64,000 bases of DNA from Deltaproteobacteria bacterium (GCA_027493875.1 JAOSJX010000001.1:434001-498000), one strand, 5' to 3'. Shown: positions 11,570 to 22,750, counted from the first letter of the stretch. Made by a program: numbers and translations. Notes: generated from the letters alone by a model not told the origin.

Positions 11570-12454
11570 CTATTCCGCCTCCGGGTGGAGGACGGTGTTA
11601 TCAATCAGCCTCGCCTTGCCGAAACGCACGGCGAGCGCCAGCAATGTCGGGCCCGCGAGCGGCCCTCGATTTCCTTCAAATCGGGCACGGAACGCAGTTC
11701 CGCATAATCGATCGTTCCCAGCGGCGCTTCGGCCAGCGCCTCGCGCACCTCGTCGAGAATCGCCGCCGCATCATGCTGGCCGCGTTCGACGAGTTCCTCC
11801 GCGCGGGCGAGTGCGCGGGGAGAGCGCCACGGCCTGCGCGCGTTCCTCTTTCGACAGATACACGTTGCGGCTTGACATCGCGAGGCCGTCCGCCTCGCGC
11901 ACGATGGGATGCGGTACGATTTCCACGTCCATGCTCAGATCGCGCACCATCCGGTCCACGACGAGATATTGCTGATAGTCCTTCTGTCCGAAAATCGCGT
12001 AGTGCGGCTTGACGATGTTGAACAGCTTGCAGCACACGAGCGCGACGCCGGCGAAATGCGTGGGGCGCGACGCGCCGCAGAGCGGACCGGAAAGATCCGT
12101 CACGCGGACTTCGGTCTGCTTGCCGGGTTCGTACATGTCGTGCGCGTCGGGATAGAAAATGACGTCGGCGCCTTCGCGTTCGACGAGCATGCGGTCGCGG
12201 TCGAAATCGCGCGGATAGGCGGCGAGGTCTTCGGTGGGCGCGAACTGCGTGGGGTTGACGAAGATGGAGACCACGACCACTTGCCCGAGCTCGCGGGCGC
12301 GGCGAACGAGCGCGAGGTGGCCGTCGTGCAAAAAGCCCATCGTCGGGACGAAGGCGATAGTCCGGCCCTCGCGGCGCACGGCGTCGGCGTAGGCCTGCAT
12401 GCGAGCGGGCTCCTTGACGATCTCCAAAAATTTTTCCCGTTCGCGGGCTCTCAC
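11570..12454 (-). CDS. panC: Pantothenate synthetase
   Basis: Ligates pantoate and beta-alanine using ATP. The reading shows [12 protein letters not shown] (ATP-binding HxGH-type motif), [34 protein letters not shown] and [10 protein letters not shown], all PanC hallmarks. Frames change near 11818 and 11660; joined, the C terminus reads [15 protein letters not shown] and stops at 11570. The start is uncertain: GTG at 12454 overlaps the T-tract of a terminator, and an in-frame ATG at 12400 would remove conserved residues before [11 protein letters not shown], so a start near 12454-12425 fits best. Length is about 290 residues against the usual 280. Confidence 0.93.
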
Positions 12455-12492
12455 AAAAACAAACCCCCTCGGGCGTGGCGGAGCCGAGGGGG
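12454..12492 (-). terminator. Intrinsic terminator after the deoxynucleoside kinase gene
   Basis: The stem CCCCCTCGG / CCGAGGGGG (12464-12472 with 12484-12492) is followed on the minus strand by TTTGTTTTT. It ends the kinase transcript exactly at the apparent panC start, so panC needs its own promoter or read-through. Confidence 0.75.
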
Positions 12493-12547
12493 CGTGCGAC
12501 GGCGTTTATTGCGCCGTGAGTTTCGCTGGTCGCCCGTCTCGGTCCGG

Positions 12548-13188
12548 TCAGCCGGATCCAAGCGGAATAAAGTGCTTCGTGCCGCTCTTGTGCGTTTCGA
12601 TTTCGCGCAGCAACGCTTTGAAGTGTTCCGCGTTGTTCACGAAATCGATGTCCGAGGTGTTCACCACCAGCAGCGGCGTCTCGTCGTACGCAAAAAAGAA
12701 TTTGCTGTACGCGTTGATCAAAGCCTCGAGGTATTCGAGCCCGAGCCGGCGTTCGTACGCGAGATTGCGGATGCGGATACGCCGCAGCAGCACCTTGGGG
12801 TGCGCCACGAGGTAGACCACGAGATCCGGTTTCGCGATCTCCGGCTTGAGCAGACGATAGACCCGTTCGTAAAGGCCAAGCTCGTCCTCGGACAGATTGA
12901 GCTGCGCAAAGATCTGGTCTTTCGCGAACAGGTAATCGCAGATGGTGGACTGCTCGAAGAGATCCTGCTGATGCAGTTCCTTCTGCTGCTGATACCGCGA
13001 CAACAGGAAAAAGAGTTGCGCCTGAAAACCGAACTTCCGCGGGTCGCGGTAGAAACCCTCCAAAAAGGATTTTCCTCGACCTGCTCGAGCACGATGCGCG
13101 CGCCGTAATGTTCGCCGAGCTTGCGCACGAGGCTGGACTTGCCGACCCCGATGGGCCCCTCGACGACAATGTATCGCGGCCTGGACAT
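12548..13188 (-). CDS. Deoxynucleoside kinase (dGK/dAK family)
   Basis: About 213 residues after joining frames near 13070 (after VEENPF). The P-loop GPIGVGKSS near the N terminus (residues 10-18), a YQQQKELHQQDLFEQSTICDY region with the DRS-like substrate site replaced by EQS, and a lid region RRIRIRNLAYERRLGLEYLE are typical of bacterial deoxyguanosine/deoxyadenosine kinases, which phosphorylate salvaged deoxynucleosides with ATP. It is followed by a terminator and stands in the panC/rsmA neighbourhood without clear pathway linkage. Confidence 0.88.
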
Positions 13189-13325
13189 GTGCGATTACCC
13201 AAAGAACGCGAGGGTCAAGAAGGGGCCTCCTTCTCCGCCGAATTCCAAGGCTGATTTTAGCCCTAAAACCCGGCGCGCTCAACCCCTTTTACGCATCGCG
13301 TCAACGACGGAAATCCTCTTTTGAT

Positions 13326-14191
13326 TTACCCTACTTGCGCGGCCCGCGCAAGGGCGGCGGCCAGCCGGAAGAAGCCTTCCACCGGCACCGTTTCGGCCCG
13401 CGCCCGCGGGTCGATTTCGGCCGCGGCCAGCGCCTCCGCGGCCGATTCGGAGCCGTAGGCCGCTTTCAGCGCGTTTTGCAGGGTTTTTCTCCTTTGGGAG
13501 AATGCCGCGCGAACGCACCGCGACAGGTCGCGCTCGTCCAATTCCGGCGGCAGGCGCGGGCGCCGAAAATCGAGCTCGATGACCTGGGAATCGACACCCG
13601 GCTTGGGAAAAAAACCTGGGGCGGCAGCGTGAACAACGCGCGCGCCTCGGCGACCGCCTGCACGCGGACGGAGACGATGCCGTAGTCCTTGGTCCCCGGA
13701 CCGGAGGCGACGCGCGCGGCCATTTCCTTTTGCAGCATGACGGTCGCGGTGGAGATCAATGCGCGATGGTCGATCAACCGGAAGAGAATCGGCGACGACA
13801 AATGGTAGGGCAGATTTGAAACGACCTTCACGCGGCCGTCAGGCGTCGACGGCCGTGCTTCGGCGAGATCGAACTTCATGAAATCCGCGTGGCGCACCAC
13901 GAGATGGTCCTCGCCCGCGAAGCGCTCTTCCAAAAGCGGGATGAGCCGCCCGTCGGTTTCCACGGCGAGAACGCGCGCACCGGCGTCGAGCAGGGCGCGC
14001 GTCAACGCGCCGGCGCCGGGTCCGATTTCCAGGACGGTCTCGCCGGGCACGATGTCCGCGGCGCGGACGATTTTCGCGCAAAGATTCGGATCGTCCAGAA
14101 TATTCTGCCCGAGCGACGCTTTGAGGCGGATATCCCGCGCGGCGAGTTCCCGGCGCTGGTGAAAGACGGCGCGCTCAGCGGGGGACGGCAT
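13326..14191 (-). CDS. rsmA: 16S rRNA dimethyladenosine transferase
   Basis: About 288 residues; the frame changes near 13610 in an A/C run. It shows SLGQNIL, the SAM-binding EIGPGAGALTRAL, and the catalytic NLPYHLSSPIL (N-L-P-Y). RsmA/KsgA dimethylates two adjacent adenines near the 3' end of 16S rRNA late in 30S assembly. Its ATG lies inside the last 17 bases of the DUF2062 gene, so it is coupled to the tsaD-DUF2062 run. Confidence 0.94.
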
Positions 14192-14655
14192 GGTTCGCGT
14201 CCTTCGCGGCCGTCCGTCGGTGCGCCCGGACGCGGTCGATGGCGTTCTTCATGATGGGATAGGAGATCGGCGCGAGAAACAGGGTCCACACCATCCAGCC
14301 CATCACCGCGGGCACGGTGAGGTGCCAGCCCATGCGCGTCAGATTTTCCAGGGTAAAAAAACGCGCCCGTCCTCTCCATCGCCGGCCATCCAAGCAGGTA
14401 CGCGCCGGTGCGGTATTCGCCCAGGATCATCGGCGCGCCGGTCACCGGATTGCACACGATCCAGGTCGCAAAATAGAGCGCCGGAAAATTGAGACGAAAG
14501 ACCGCGACGATCGCGAGCGACATGACGGTGTGCGTGAAGATGAAGGGATTGAGCCCGACAAAAACGCCGACGGCGAACGACAGCGCCAGGTGCGACGACG
14601 GCCCCCGTAGCGAAATCACCGTGTCGTAAATCCACTTGAGATACTTTTTTATCAC
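14175..14655 (-). CDS. DUF2062 small membrane protein
   Basis: About 160 residues after joining frames at about 14352 (A-run). GTG start overlaps the tsaD stop (GTGA). It has three or four membrane helices with the DUF2062 features SFAVGVFVGLNPF and an ATWIVCNPVTGAP segment. The family's biochemical role is unknown; it is found next to glycosyltransferase or translation genes. Here it sits between tsaD and rsmA with overlaps on both sides, so the three are co-transcribed. Confidence 0.8.
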
Positions 14656-15671
14656 GACGCACCGCGCCCGCGCCCGCCGAGGCTGGCGAAGGCGTCCAAG
14701 GACCAATCCGACCGCTCCCCGGCCCGCAGCGCGGCCGTTCCCGCCGCCGCGATCATGGCCGCGTTGTCGGTGCAAAACGTCAGGTCCGGAATGAACAGAT
14801 CCATCCCGCGTTTTTCCGCTTCACGCGAGACTCGTTCGCGCAGGCGACGGCTCGCCGCCACCCCTCCGGCGATGACGATGCGCCGGGCGCCCGTTTGTTC
14901 CGCCGCGTGAAAAAGTTTCGCGGCCAGCACGTCCGCCACGGCGGCGACAAAGGGAGGCGGCGAGATCGGCCAACTTTTTTCCTTCGACCGGCGCGCCGGC
15001 GTCGTCCACGTACTTTTGACGGCGGTTTTCAGCCCGGAAAAACTGAACGCGTGATCGCCCGAAGCGATCATCGGCCGCGGCAGCGGAACGGCGGAGGCAT
15101 CGCCCTCCTCCGCCAAACGGTCGAGCGCCGCGCCGCCCGGAAAGCCGAGCCCCAAAAGCTTGGCGGACTTATCCAGGCATTCGCCCGCGGCGTCGTCCAC
15201 GGTTTTTCCGAGCAGCCGGACCTCGCGGGGGTCCGAGACGTGATAGAGATTCGTGTGGCCGCCGCTGACGACGAGCCCCACGAAGGGCGGCTCCGGCGCG
15301 CGCTCGTCCAGGCGCGCGGCGAACAGGTGCGCCTCGACGTGATTGACGCCGACAAAGGGCAGCCCGCGGCCGAAGGCAAAAGCTTTGGCGTAGTTCAAGC
15401 CGACGAGGAGCGACCCGATGAGCCCCGGGCCCTGCGTGGCGGCAACGCCGTCCAGGCCGTCCGCCCCCACGCCCGCTTGTTCGAGCGCTTCGGCCATCAC
15501 CTGATCGATCACCTCGATGTGGCGCCGCGAGGCGATCTCGGGCACCACGCCGCCGTATTTTTCGTGGAAGGCGTCCTGCGTGGCGACGACGCACGAAAGC
15601 ACCCGGCGTCCGTCTTGGACCACCGCCGCGCTGGTGTCGTCGCAACTCGATTCGATGCCGAGGATTCTCAA
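14652..15671 (-). CDS. tsaD: tRNA N6-adenosine threonylcarbamoyltransferase
   Basis: 339 residues. It has GIESSCDDTSAAV, HIEVID (metal-binding His), VNHVEAHL (second His), VSGGHTNLY and the C-terminal GGVAASRRLR plus CTDNAAMIA, the full ASKHA/TsaD set. TsaD transfers threonylcarbamoyl to A37 of ANN-decoding tRNAs. Residues around 14945-15015 are garbled by a pair of compensating indels; the other frame gives KYVDDAGAPVEGKKLADLAA, matching the family. Start ATG at 15671. Confidence 0.95.
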   Translation of the reverse strand: MRILGIESSCDDTSAAVVQDGRRVLSCVVATQDAFHEKYGGVVPEIASRRHIEVIDQVMAEALEQAGVGADGLDGVAATQGPGLIGSLLVGLNYAKAFAFGRGLPFVGVNHVEAHLFAARLDERAPEPPFVGLVVSGGHTNLYHVSDPREVRLLGKTVDDAAGECLDKSAKLLGLGFPGGAALDRLAEEGDASAVPLPRPMIASGDHAFSFSGLKTAVKSTWTTPARRSKEKSWPISPPPFVAAVADVLAAKLFHAAEQTGARRIVIAGGVAASRRLRERVSREAEKRGMDLFIPDLTFCTDNAAMIAAAGTAALRAGERSDWSLDAFASLGGRGRGAS

Positions 15672-15741
15672 CGCCGCCCCTCTCCGTTCGGGCCTCGCCT
15701 ATTTAGCGCACCAAGCCCGGGAAACCAAGCGAACGGAATGG

Positions 15742-15773
15742 GGAAAAAGAAACCCCGCGCTTGGCGGGGTTTC
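15742..15773 (-). terminator. Intrinsic terminator of the OmpA-lipoprotein transcript
   Basis: Stem GAAACCCCGC (15749-15758) with GCGGGGTTTC (15764-15773), loop of five, followed on the minus strand by TTTTTCCC. It lies 24 bases after the reconstructed stop at 15797. Confidence 0.8.
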
Positions 15774-15796
15774 ATGTTTGCGGATTTGTTCGCGGT

Positions 15797-16577
15797 TTAG
15801 TACGAGGAGTACGGCGACTCTTTCGCGTAGGGCGAATCGTAGAAGTTAGGGGCTTCCCACTTTGATCGTATCGAGGGCGTTGTACGGAATCAGCGTGACC
15901 TCGACTTTGCGCCAATCCTTGTTCTTCACTTCCTTCTTCTCGGCCAACGACGCCTCATATTCCCCCACGGGCTTGATGATGATGCGGTCGGCCTCGACGC
16001 CCTGGTCGATCAGGTAATAGCGGGCGACGACGCCCCGGCGGCGGGAGAGGTCGTAGTTGACCTTCGTGTGACCCGGCCGGTCGGCGTGCGCCGTAATGAG
16101 CACCCAGAATTTATACTGGCCCTGATGCTGTTTGATGAACGAGGCGGCGTTCTGCAACACCGACGCGCCGCCGATGTTGAGGCCGTTGTCGTTGTACGCG
16201 AAGTAGGCCGTTTCCTTGAAGCCCGCCAGCTCGTCCGGCAATTCGGACAGGCTGAGCTGCGGGGCGTTGGCCGCCGCTTCCTTCTTGGCGATCGCGCATT
16301 CCTTGGCGGAATCGGCGAGCGAAATCGTTTCCGTGGCCGCCGCGTTCATTTCCTCTTCCGCCTCCTCGGCGTAGAGCGCCTCGGCCTTCATCATCATCTC
16401 CTCGGCCGACGCGTACTCGTCCGGGCAGACTTCGTCGGCGCCCTCGGCCTTCGAATCCGCCAGGGCCGCCTTGGCTTCGAGAAGCTCCGCCGGGTACTCC
16501 TTGCCTCCGCATCCCGAGACCAGGACGGCGGACGCCAGGAAGGCAATGAGAAGGAGGGCCACGTGCAGGTTACGCAT
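15797..16577 (-). CDS. OmpA-family peptidoglycan-binding lipoprotein
   Basis: About 260 residues from the ATG at 16577, preceded by GGAGGTAAG. The signal peptide ends LVSGC-G, a clear lipobox. Residues 25-110 are an Ala/Glu-rich helical segment (DUF4398-like); the C-terminal OmpA domain contains VLITAHADRPGHTKVNYDLSRRR, the peptidoglycan-binding NxxLSxxR-type motif. Like Pal it should tether the outer membrane to the cell wall. The apparent stop at 15846 is best read as an indel in a G-run: the alternative frame gives KVEAPNFYDSPYAKESPYSSY and ends at 15797 just before a terminator. Confidence 0.85.
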
Positions 16578-16594
16578 CCTTACCTCCGATTCCC

Positions 16595-17708
16595 CTAGGT
16601 TTGCGGGATGGACCGTGCACCTATCATAAGGATCTTTGACGATTGGGCAAGCGTTTCGTCCCGACGCGTGCGCCAAATCCCCGTAAGGAGGCCCTTTTCC
16701 GCAAGGGCGGCGGCGATTTCGCGGGCGTACCAGGGCGTCACGTCCGCGGCCGGGTGGATATCCCAATAATGTTCCGGTTTGCCGTTCGCGTAGAGGATAA
16801 TTTTCGGCCCCGGCACGTTTTTTGAGATAGTGGTCGTAATCGCCGGGCCGGCGCTGGCAGTCCGGATTGAGAAAGAGGGCCACGGGCACTTCGCCCGCGG
16901 CCCCTTCGAAGAGCTCACGGGTCGCTTTGAGATTCCGCTTTTCGTGGCCTTCGATGGTATGCCACGCGCAGTTCCAACGCTCCCGATTGGTGGAGAGCGT
17001 CACGGCGCGGACCACGGCGCTGGCCCGCGCGAGTAAAAGCCGGCCGCCGTACGGAAGAATGAACGGCTGGGACAGACATTCCGGCGGGAAAAACTCGTTC
17101 CACATCCGGGGATATTTTCGAAAATACGGCTTGACCGGCGCGCCGGTGAGAAAGGTGCGCGCTCCGCCGTTGGAGAGGCCGAACAAAACGAGGTCGGGAT
17201 CGAAGCGCTCGATGCCCTCGCGGGCGAGCGCCGCCATTTGCACGGGGACATAGGCGCAGGCGCCGCCGTTCCAAACTTCGAAGGTTCCGTTGAACGCTTC
17301 GTTGAGATGCTGTTCCAGTTGGGCGGGCCAGGTTTCGTCGTCGTTCAGCCCGAGGCCGTACACATTGGAGCCGCCGTAACAAAGGATGCGAAACACGCCG
17401 GCCGGTTTTTCCGCGCTTCGCTCCGGGCCGCGAAATCCGAGGGCGTTGACGTTGACGGTGTAGTTGTTGTTTTTGCTGACGCCGGGCTTGAGGCGAAAGA
17501 GGATGTCCGGATCGTCGGCCGCCTGATGGCTTGCGACGTCGGCATTTTGGTAGGCGAGCATCGGGCGCGCGACGCGGATATCAAGAGAAAAGACCCGCGC
17601 CGCGATCTCCGCGGGGATGAACGCCAAGATCCACGCGATGACGATGAAGAAAACGCGCTTACGTTTTCGCTTGACGTCGCGCGAAAGCCGGGACCGCAAC
17701 ACACCCAT
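16595..17708 (-). CDS. SGNH/GDSL-type hydrolase or acyltransferase, membrane-anchored
   Basis: About 371 residues after joining frames near 16815. An N-terminal signal anchor (residues 19-38) leads to an SGNH fold: block I CYGGSNVYG (the serine of G-G-S), an N-G-G-A block II, GLSNGGA in the position of block III, and a C-terminal D-I-H-P catalytic Asp/His pair. Related periplasmic SGNH proteins (AlgX/AlgJ and patatin-independent acyltransferases) acetylate or deacetylate polysaccharides. It lies just upstream of the OmpA lipoprotein. The substrate is not predictable. Confidence 0.7.
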
Positions 17709-17755
17709 GCGCGGAGCTTAACGGCGGACGGCGAAGCCGTACAGGCCGGGACGTG

Positions 17756-19899
17756 TCATTTGCCGCAGGTGCCCGAATCGTCGTCGTCATCGCCCCCGCG
17801 GCCGGCGGGCTCGTCGTCGTCCGGGGTGATGATGTCCTCGTCGTCGTCGTCCGCGTCGTCGTCGTGGCTGCCGGGCGGGTTGAAATCGTCGTCGTCGGAC
17901 GCGTCGTCGTCAACGTCGTCGTCCGCGTCGTCATCAACATCGTCATCAGCATCGTCATCCGCGTCGTCGTCATCCGGAGCGCCGGTGACGTTGATGAAAT
18001 TGCGTTTGCGTTTCATCACCTGGCCGCCGAGCGACTGGACCGTGAGCGTGACGTCGTAGGTGCCGGAGTGCGTGTAGACGTGCGTCGGCGACGGGTCGTG
18101 CGAGGTTCCGGCGTCCCCGAAATTCCAGGACCAAAGCTGGACGCGGCACCCATTGTAATCCGTCGACGTGTCCGTGAACTGCACGGTGAGCGGCGCGTCT
18201 CCCGTGACCGGGTCGGCCGTAAAATCGGCGACGGGCTCGGCGCAATACACGGCGAAATAATCGTCGAGCTTGTCCGTTCCGAAGTCCGTCGTCACTTCCA
18301 CGTCGTAATCGCCGGGCGCTTTGTTCAGCAAATTAAAGCGCGCCGTGGCGTCCGACGTGGACGCGATGGTCACCTGATTCGCGTTGATCGCCGGACCCGT
18401 CGGGGGATGAGTTTGACCGTCATCCCGTCCGCGAAGTAATTCCCCTCGATATCGACGTTGTACAGAAGGGCGTCGTTGGGTCCTCCGAAGGGGTCCGTCG
18501 CCGTGATGTCCGGCGGCGGCGAGGTGACCAGAAACCCTTCCTCCAGCACGCCCGACGACTCGGTGTTCGTCACGACGACGTCGTAGAGCCCCGGCCACGC
18601 GCCGACGAGATCGACGTCGAAGCCGATGTTCCGCGCGGAAAAAAATCGCCGCGGACGACGCGGGCACGGTGACGTCGCGGTCCGGGTAGTAGAGGCCGAT
18701 GGTCGAGTCCGCGGTAAACGCCGCCCCGGTGACGGCGATGCTGACCTGATCGTCGGTGTTTTCCGCGGATGGGGGTCGATGGAGTCGATGACCGGATCGC
18801 CGAGCCACCACGTGTAACGAAAGTCCCCGGCGCCCGCCTCGTAATGCACGATGTGCGGCGCGTCCTTGGCCGCGAGGGCGATGCTCGTCCACAGGCCGGG
18901 GTCGCCGGTGTTGTCCGGCGTTTGCGTCTCCCACGTGCCGGCCGGCGCTTTGCGCGCGTAGCGCAGGCCCGGATCGCCGTAATAGCTCACATGCAAGGAG
19001 CCGTCCGCGCCGAGCGCGATGCCGGTGTACTTTCCATAGTCGTCGCTCGCGAAGCAATCAAAGCTGTCCTTCACCCAATCGCCGGTTTCGTTCGACACGA
19101 CGGACGCGCAATTGCCGCCGGCCTCGCCGTCGTCCCAGTGGCTGATATAAATGAAGTCGTTGTCGTCGATGGCGATGCCCGGATACGAACCGGCGGAGTC
19201 GCCGTCCGCGGAGACGTACTCCACCTGCCACGTTCCCGCGTCGCGCCACGCGATTTTCTGGCGTCCGTCCAGTTCGTCGCGGTACGTGACCCACGGATTC
19301 TCCGCGCTGTCGATGACGATCGCGGTGTGCGTGCCGAGGAGTTCGCCGGCGGCGGCGGTCGCCGACGGCCGCGTTTCGACTTCGGTGCAGTCCCAGGTGG
19401 GGCCCGCTTTGTTGCAAACCAAAAGACCGAGGTCGCCGGACGCGCCTTCGTCGAAGTGGTAGGAAAGCCATGGCGTGCCGCTGCTGTCGAAGGCCAGATC
19501 GGTCCAGCGCCCTTCGTCGCCGCCCGCGACGGCGTTCACCCATTGGTACTGCCAGATGCTCGGGCCGAAGGACGCGTAGCGCGCTTCGCCCGCCGCGTCG
19601 TAGTAGGCGATGGCGGGCCAGAACGACAACGGCATGATTTTCAGGCTCGCGAACTCGCCCTTCCCGGCCGTATCGAGGCTGGAAATCTGCCAACCGCTCA
19701 GAGGCCGTTTTCCGTATCGGACGCGCGCGTTGGTGACGTCGTACCACGCGGCGTAAGACATGTCGCTCGCATCCAAGGCGATCGACGCGTAGGCGCCCTG
19801 GTCGTTCGCCGTCGCGGGCGATTCGTGAATCCAGCCGGCGTGGGCCGTTCCCGCAAACAACGTCGCGACGGCCGCCAAGAGTGCAACAGAATAACGCAA
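17756..19899 (-). CDS. Secreted PKD-domain protein with Asp-rich tail ending T-C-G-K
   Basis: About 714 residues after joining frames near 18768, 18645 and 18405. The start is TTG at 19899, chosen because GGGAGGTAG stands just upstream and a clean signal peptide follows (cleavage after AHA). Residues 20-370 form repeated DSSGTPWLSYH-type blades, suggesting a beta-propeller; IPT/PKD-like domains follow, with a PKD domain near the end (PVTGDAPLTVQFTDTS, WNFGD). The last 75 residues are dominated by Asp and finish DDDSGTCGK. No membrane helix follows the Cys. It is probably a surface or secreted calcium-binding protein. Compare the tails of the 33.9 and 35.1 kb genes. Confidence 0.8.
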
Positions 19900-20144
19900 C
19901 GCCTACCTCCCTCAATCCATACGGAAACCTAGCCCGTGCCGTACGGGTTTTCAACCGAAGAATGCGGCCGGCCGTCTCGACAAACGACGGCCGTCCGCGC
20001 CTCGGCCCGCCGATCTTGGCGCCGATTCACGACGTTTTCCGTGAACCTCGTCGTTCCCAACGTGCGCCCGATTTGTTAGGATACCGCGTGTTTTTCGCGC
20101 CCGGTTCGGGCGCCCGCCTTGGGTTTCGGTACGAAGGAGAAACG

Positions 20145-21437
20145 ATGCGGCTCGACGTGAAGGAAAATCCGGCCCTTTTGAAACTGGATCTCTATTGCAA
20201 GGGCCTGCGGATCGACGAATCCTGCCTGATCAAGGAAGAAGGCCGGCCGATTCTGCGCACGCGCGCCGGCCTCGGCAGCGGTTTGGAAATGATTCTGCCG
20301 GACAACGTTTGGACGAACACGCCGGTGACGGAAGCGTTTACCAAAGAAAGTCCGTATGTTCTGAAACTGGACGACCGCCACCGCTATCAACTCTATCTGA
20401 ACGACGGCCACGTGTGCGAGGTCCGTATTCCGAAGGAGCCGGAGTTCTACAAAAAACGTACGTCGAGCGGCAAGAAAATGGCCCGCGTCGGCGTGCTGCA
20501 GGGCACCTATCTCGGCGTTTACCCGACGGCGGCGTGCTACTACTGGAAGATGAAGCCGAAGCGCCAGAACTGCGACTTCTGTTCGGTGGGGTTGAACCTG
20601 GGCGTCGAGGAAGAGGAAGCCAAGGCGGTGAACGACGTGGTGGAAACCGCCCTCGCCGCCCGCGACGAGTGCGGCATCACGTACGTCCATTTCAACACGG
20701 GCTTCTACGAGAACGACACCTATCTCGATCAACTCGAGCCGTACGTGCGGGAGATCCGTAACCGCACCGGCCTGCTCATCGGCGTGCAGACGCCGCCGCA
20801 TCCGGATTTCCGCCGCTACGACCGGCTGCGCGCCATGGGCGTCAACACGGTTTCGTTCTGCTTCGAGTTTTTCAACAAGGAAGTGTTCGACCGCCGCTGC
20901 CCCGGCAAAAGCCACCACGTGGGCCTCACACGGTATCTCGACGCGGTGGAGTACTGCGCCCGGCTGTTCGACACGGCCAACGGAGAAATCATCGCCGGCC
21001 CGGAACCGGTGGAGGACACGCTGCGCGCGATCGACTGGATCACGAGCGTCGGCGCGATCCCCACGGTGTGCGTTTTCCGTCCGCTCAAGGGCACGGATGC
21101 CGAGAACGATCCGCCGCCGAAAACCGAAGAGATGATCCCGATTTTCCGCCGCTACTACGAGCGATGCATGGAGCGCGGGCTGCCGATCGGCATCGCGCAC
21201 AATGTGGAGGTTTCCATCGTGCTGAAGCCGGAGGAGTGCCATTACTTCTCCGACCACCACGGCAAATACCTTTGGAACAAAACGAAGATTTGGTTTTTGC
21301 GTTACGTGCTGCGGGCGGTGCTCGCGGTTCGCAAGTGGAAAGCGGATCACGATTTTTACGCGCGCCCGCTGCGTTCGCGGATTCCGCTGTTCGGTAAGCC
21401 CCCCAAAGCCCTCGCGGCCTCGGAGAGCGTCAGCTAG
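20145..21437 (+). CDS. Radical SAM protein with unusual cysteine spacing
   Basis: 430 residues from the ATG at 20145, chosen over longer readings because GAAGGAGAA stands upstream and the encoded upstream sequence is not protein-like. The putative cluster motif is A-C-Y-Y-W...N-C-D-F-C, a Cx11Cx2C spacing in place of Cx3Cx2C. The following region has TYVHFNTGFYEND and later ANGEIIAGPEP beta-strand motifs as in radical SAM TIM barrels. The N-terminal 130 residues are a separate domain. The next gene (zinc ribbon) starts directly after its stop, so the two are one unit. The reaction is unknown. Confidence 0.75.
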   Translation: MRLDVKENPALLKLDLYCKGLRIDESCLIKEEGRPILRTRAGLGSGLEMILPDNVWTNTPVTEAFTKESPYVLKLDDRHRYQLYLNDGHVCEVRIPKEPEFYKKRTSSGKKMARVGVLQGTYLGVYPTAACYYWKMKPKRQNCDFCSVGLNLGVEEEEAKAVNDVVETALAARDECGITYVHFNTGFYENDTYLDQLEPYVREIRNRTGLLIGVQTPPHPDFRRYDRLRAMGVNTVSFCFEFFNKEVFDRRCPGKSHHVGLTRYLDAVEYCARLFDTANGEIIAGPEPVEDTLRAIDWITSVGAIPTVCVFRPLKGTDAENDPPPKTEEMIPIFRRYYERCMERGLPIGIAHNVEVSIVLKPEECHYFSDHHGKYLWNKTKIWFLRYVLRAVLAVRKWKADHDFYARPLRSRIPLFGKPPKALAASESVS

Positions 21438-22666
21438 ATGGCCGAAAAACTGCTCCGTTGTCCCCGCTGCGGCACCGTCACGCCGGTGTCGGACGGACAA
21501 TGTTCGGGCTGCGGCCTGAAAATGGTCTTTAAAAAAAGAAAGACGAGGAAGCCGCCGCGCCGACCAAGCCGCCGGAGGGCATGGAAATCGAGCGCGTGGA
21601 ACGCGCCGCGGACGAGCCGAGCGATACGATGCCGAGGCTGCGTCTGGACGATCTGGAACGTCACGACGACGAAGCGCTCCAAGGCGGTCCCGCCGGCGAT
21701 ATGGGGGTTCTGGCCGACCTGGACCACGGCAACCTCCGGTTGGCGGAGGACGAGGAAACGGCGAAGCCGACCAAAAAGGACGAGTCCATCAAGTCGCTCC
21801 TGATGGAAGCGCACGAGGTGGACGGCCACGAGACGAAAGAGCCGAACGCGCCGGAACTCACCTCCGATACGGACCTATCGAAGTTGATGCTTCAGGCGCA
21901 CGAAACGTACGGCGAAGACGCCGCGACGCAGGGCGTGACGGACTTGGGCGCGGAGCCGGAAAACGTTTCGGAGATGTTTACGCTCAAGCCGCTGAATCTT
22001 CAGCCCGGCGAGACGCCTCCCCCTCCCCCTGAGGAAAGCGGTTCCGCCGCGGGGGGCGGTCCGATCGACCTTCCATTCGATCCCATGCCGTTTTCCGAAG
22101 GCGGGCCGACGCTGACCACGCGCCAGCGGCGCAAGCAAAAGAAGGTGGCGGACGAAGCGCACTTTTTCGAGTACCGGCATCTACAGGGCAAACGGCGCCT
22201 CTTCACACGGGTGTTGCCGCTGGCCGCGGCGTGCTTGGCGCTCTGGTTTGTCGGCAGCAAGCTTGTCCTGCCTTTTCTGCTCGTTCAAGGATCGTGGGAG
22301 GGGAAGATCGTCGGCGAGCGCGAAACCGAGTCGGTGAGCTTTCTCGTGAGCTTCGAGCGCGCCGGGCGGCGCCTTCAGGGCGACGTCGTTTTCGACATCC
22401 CCAAGACCGAAACCGGTGACGCCGACCTCGCGCGCATTCCGAAGGCCGTTCAAAATCTTTTTCTCGAAGGCCGGGGCCGCGTCCAGGGCGAGTTCGATAC
22501 GCTGCAGCTCAATTTGAAGTTTTTCTCGAAAGACCCGGACGAATACATCCGCCTCGCCGGCGACGTCCAGCGCGACGGAGACTTTCAGATGTACGTCACC
22601 GGCGACGCCACCGGCCAGGGCGAAGACGAGGCGAAATTCGCGCTCGTGCGCACGTCGCTGTTTTAA
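21438..22666 (+). CDS. Zinc-ribbon single-span membrane protein of unknown function
   Basis: About 410 residues after joining frames near 21537 (A-run). An N-terminal zinc ribbon CPRC...CSGC (residues 8-26) is followed by about 190 residues of acidic, low-complexity sequence with a PPPPP run, one membrane helix (LPLAAACLALWFVGSKLVLPF), and a C-terminal domain of about 130 residues predicted beta-rich (GSWEGKIVGE...). The start ATG abuts the stop of the radical SAM gene. The C-terminal domain resembles proteins that sense lipid or envelope state only in layout; no family is claimed. Confidence 0.65.
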
Positions 22667-22750
22667 GCGGCCGACTCGTTGGACGGTTCCGAGACGCCGC
22701 GCGGGGCCGCGATCAGCGTCCGTTCTCCCGCCGGCATTTCATCCCTCATT

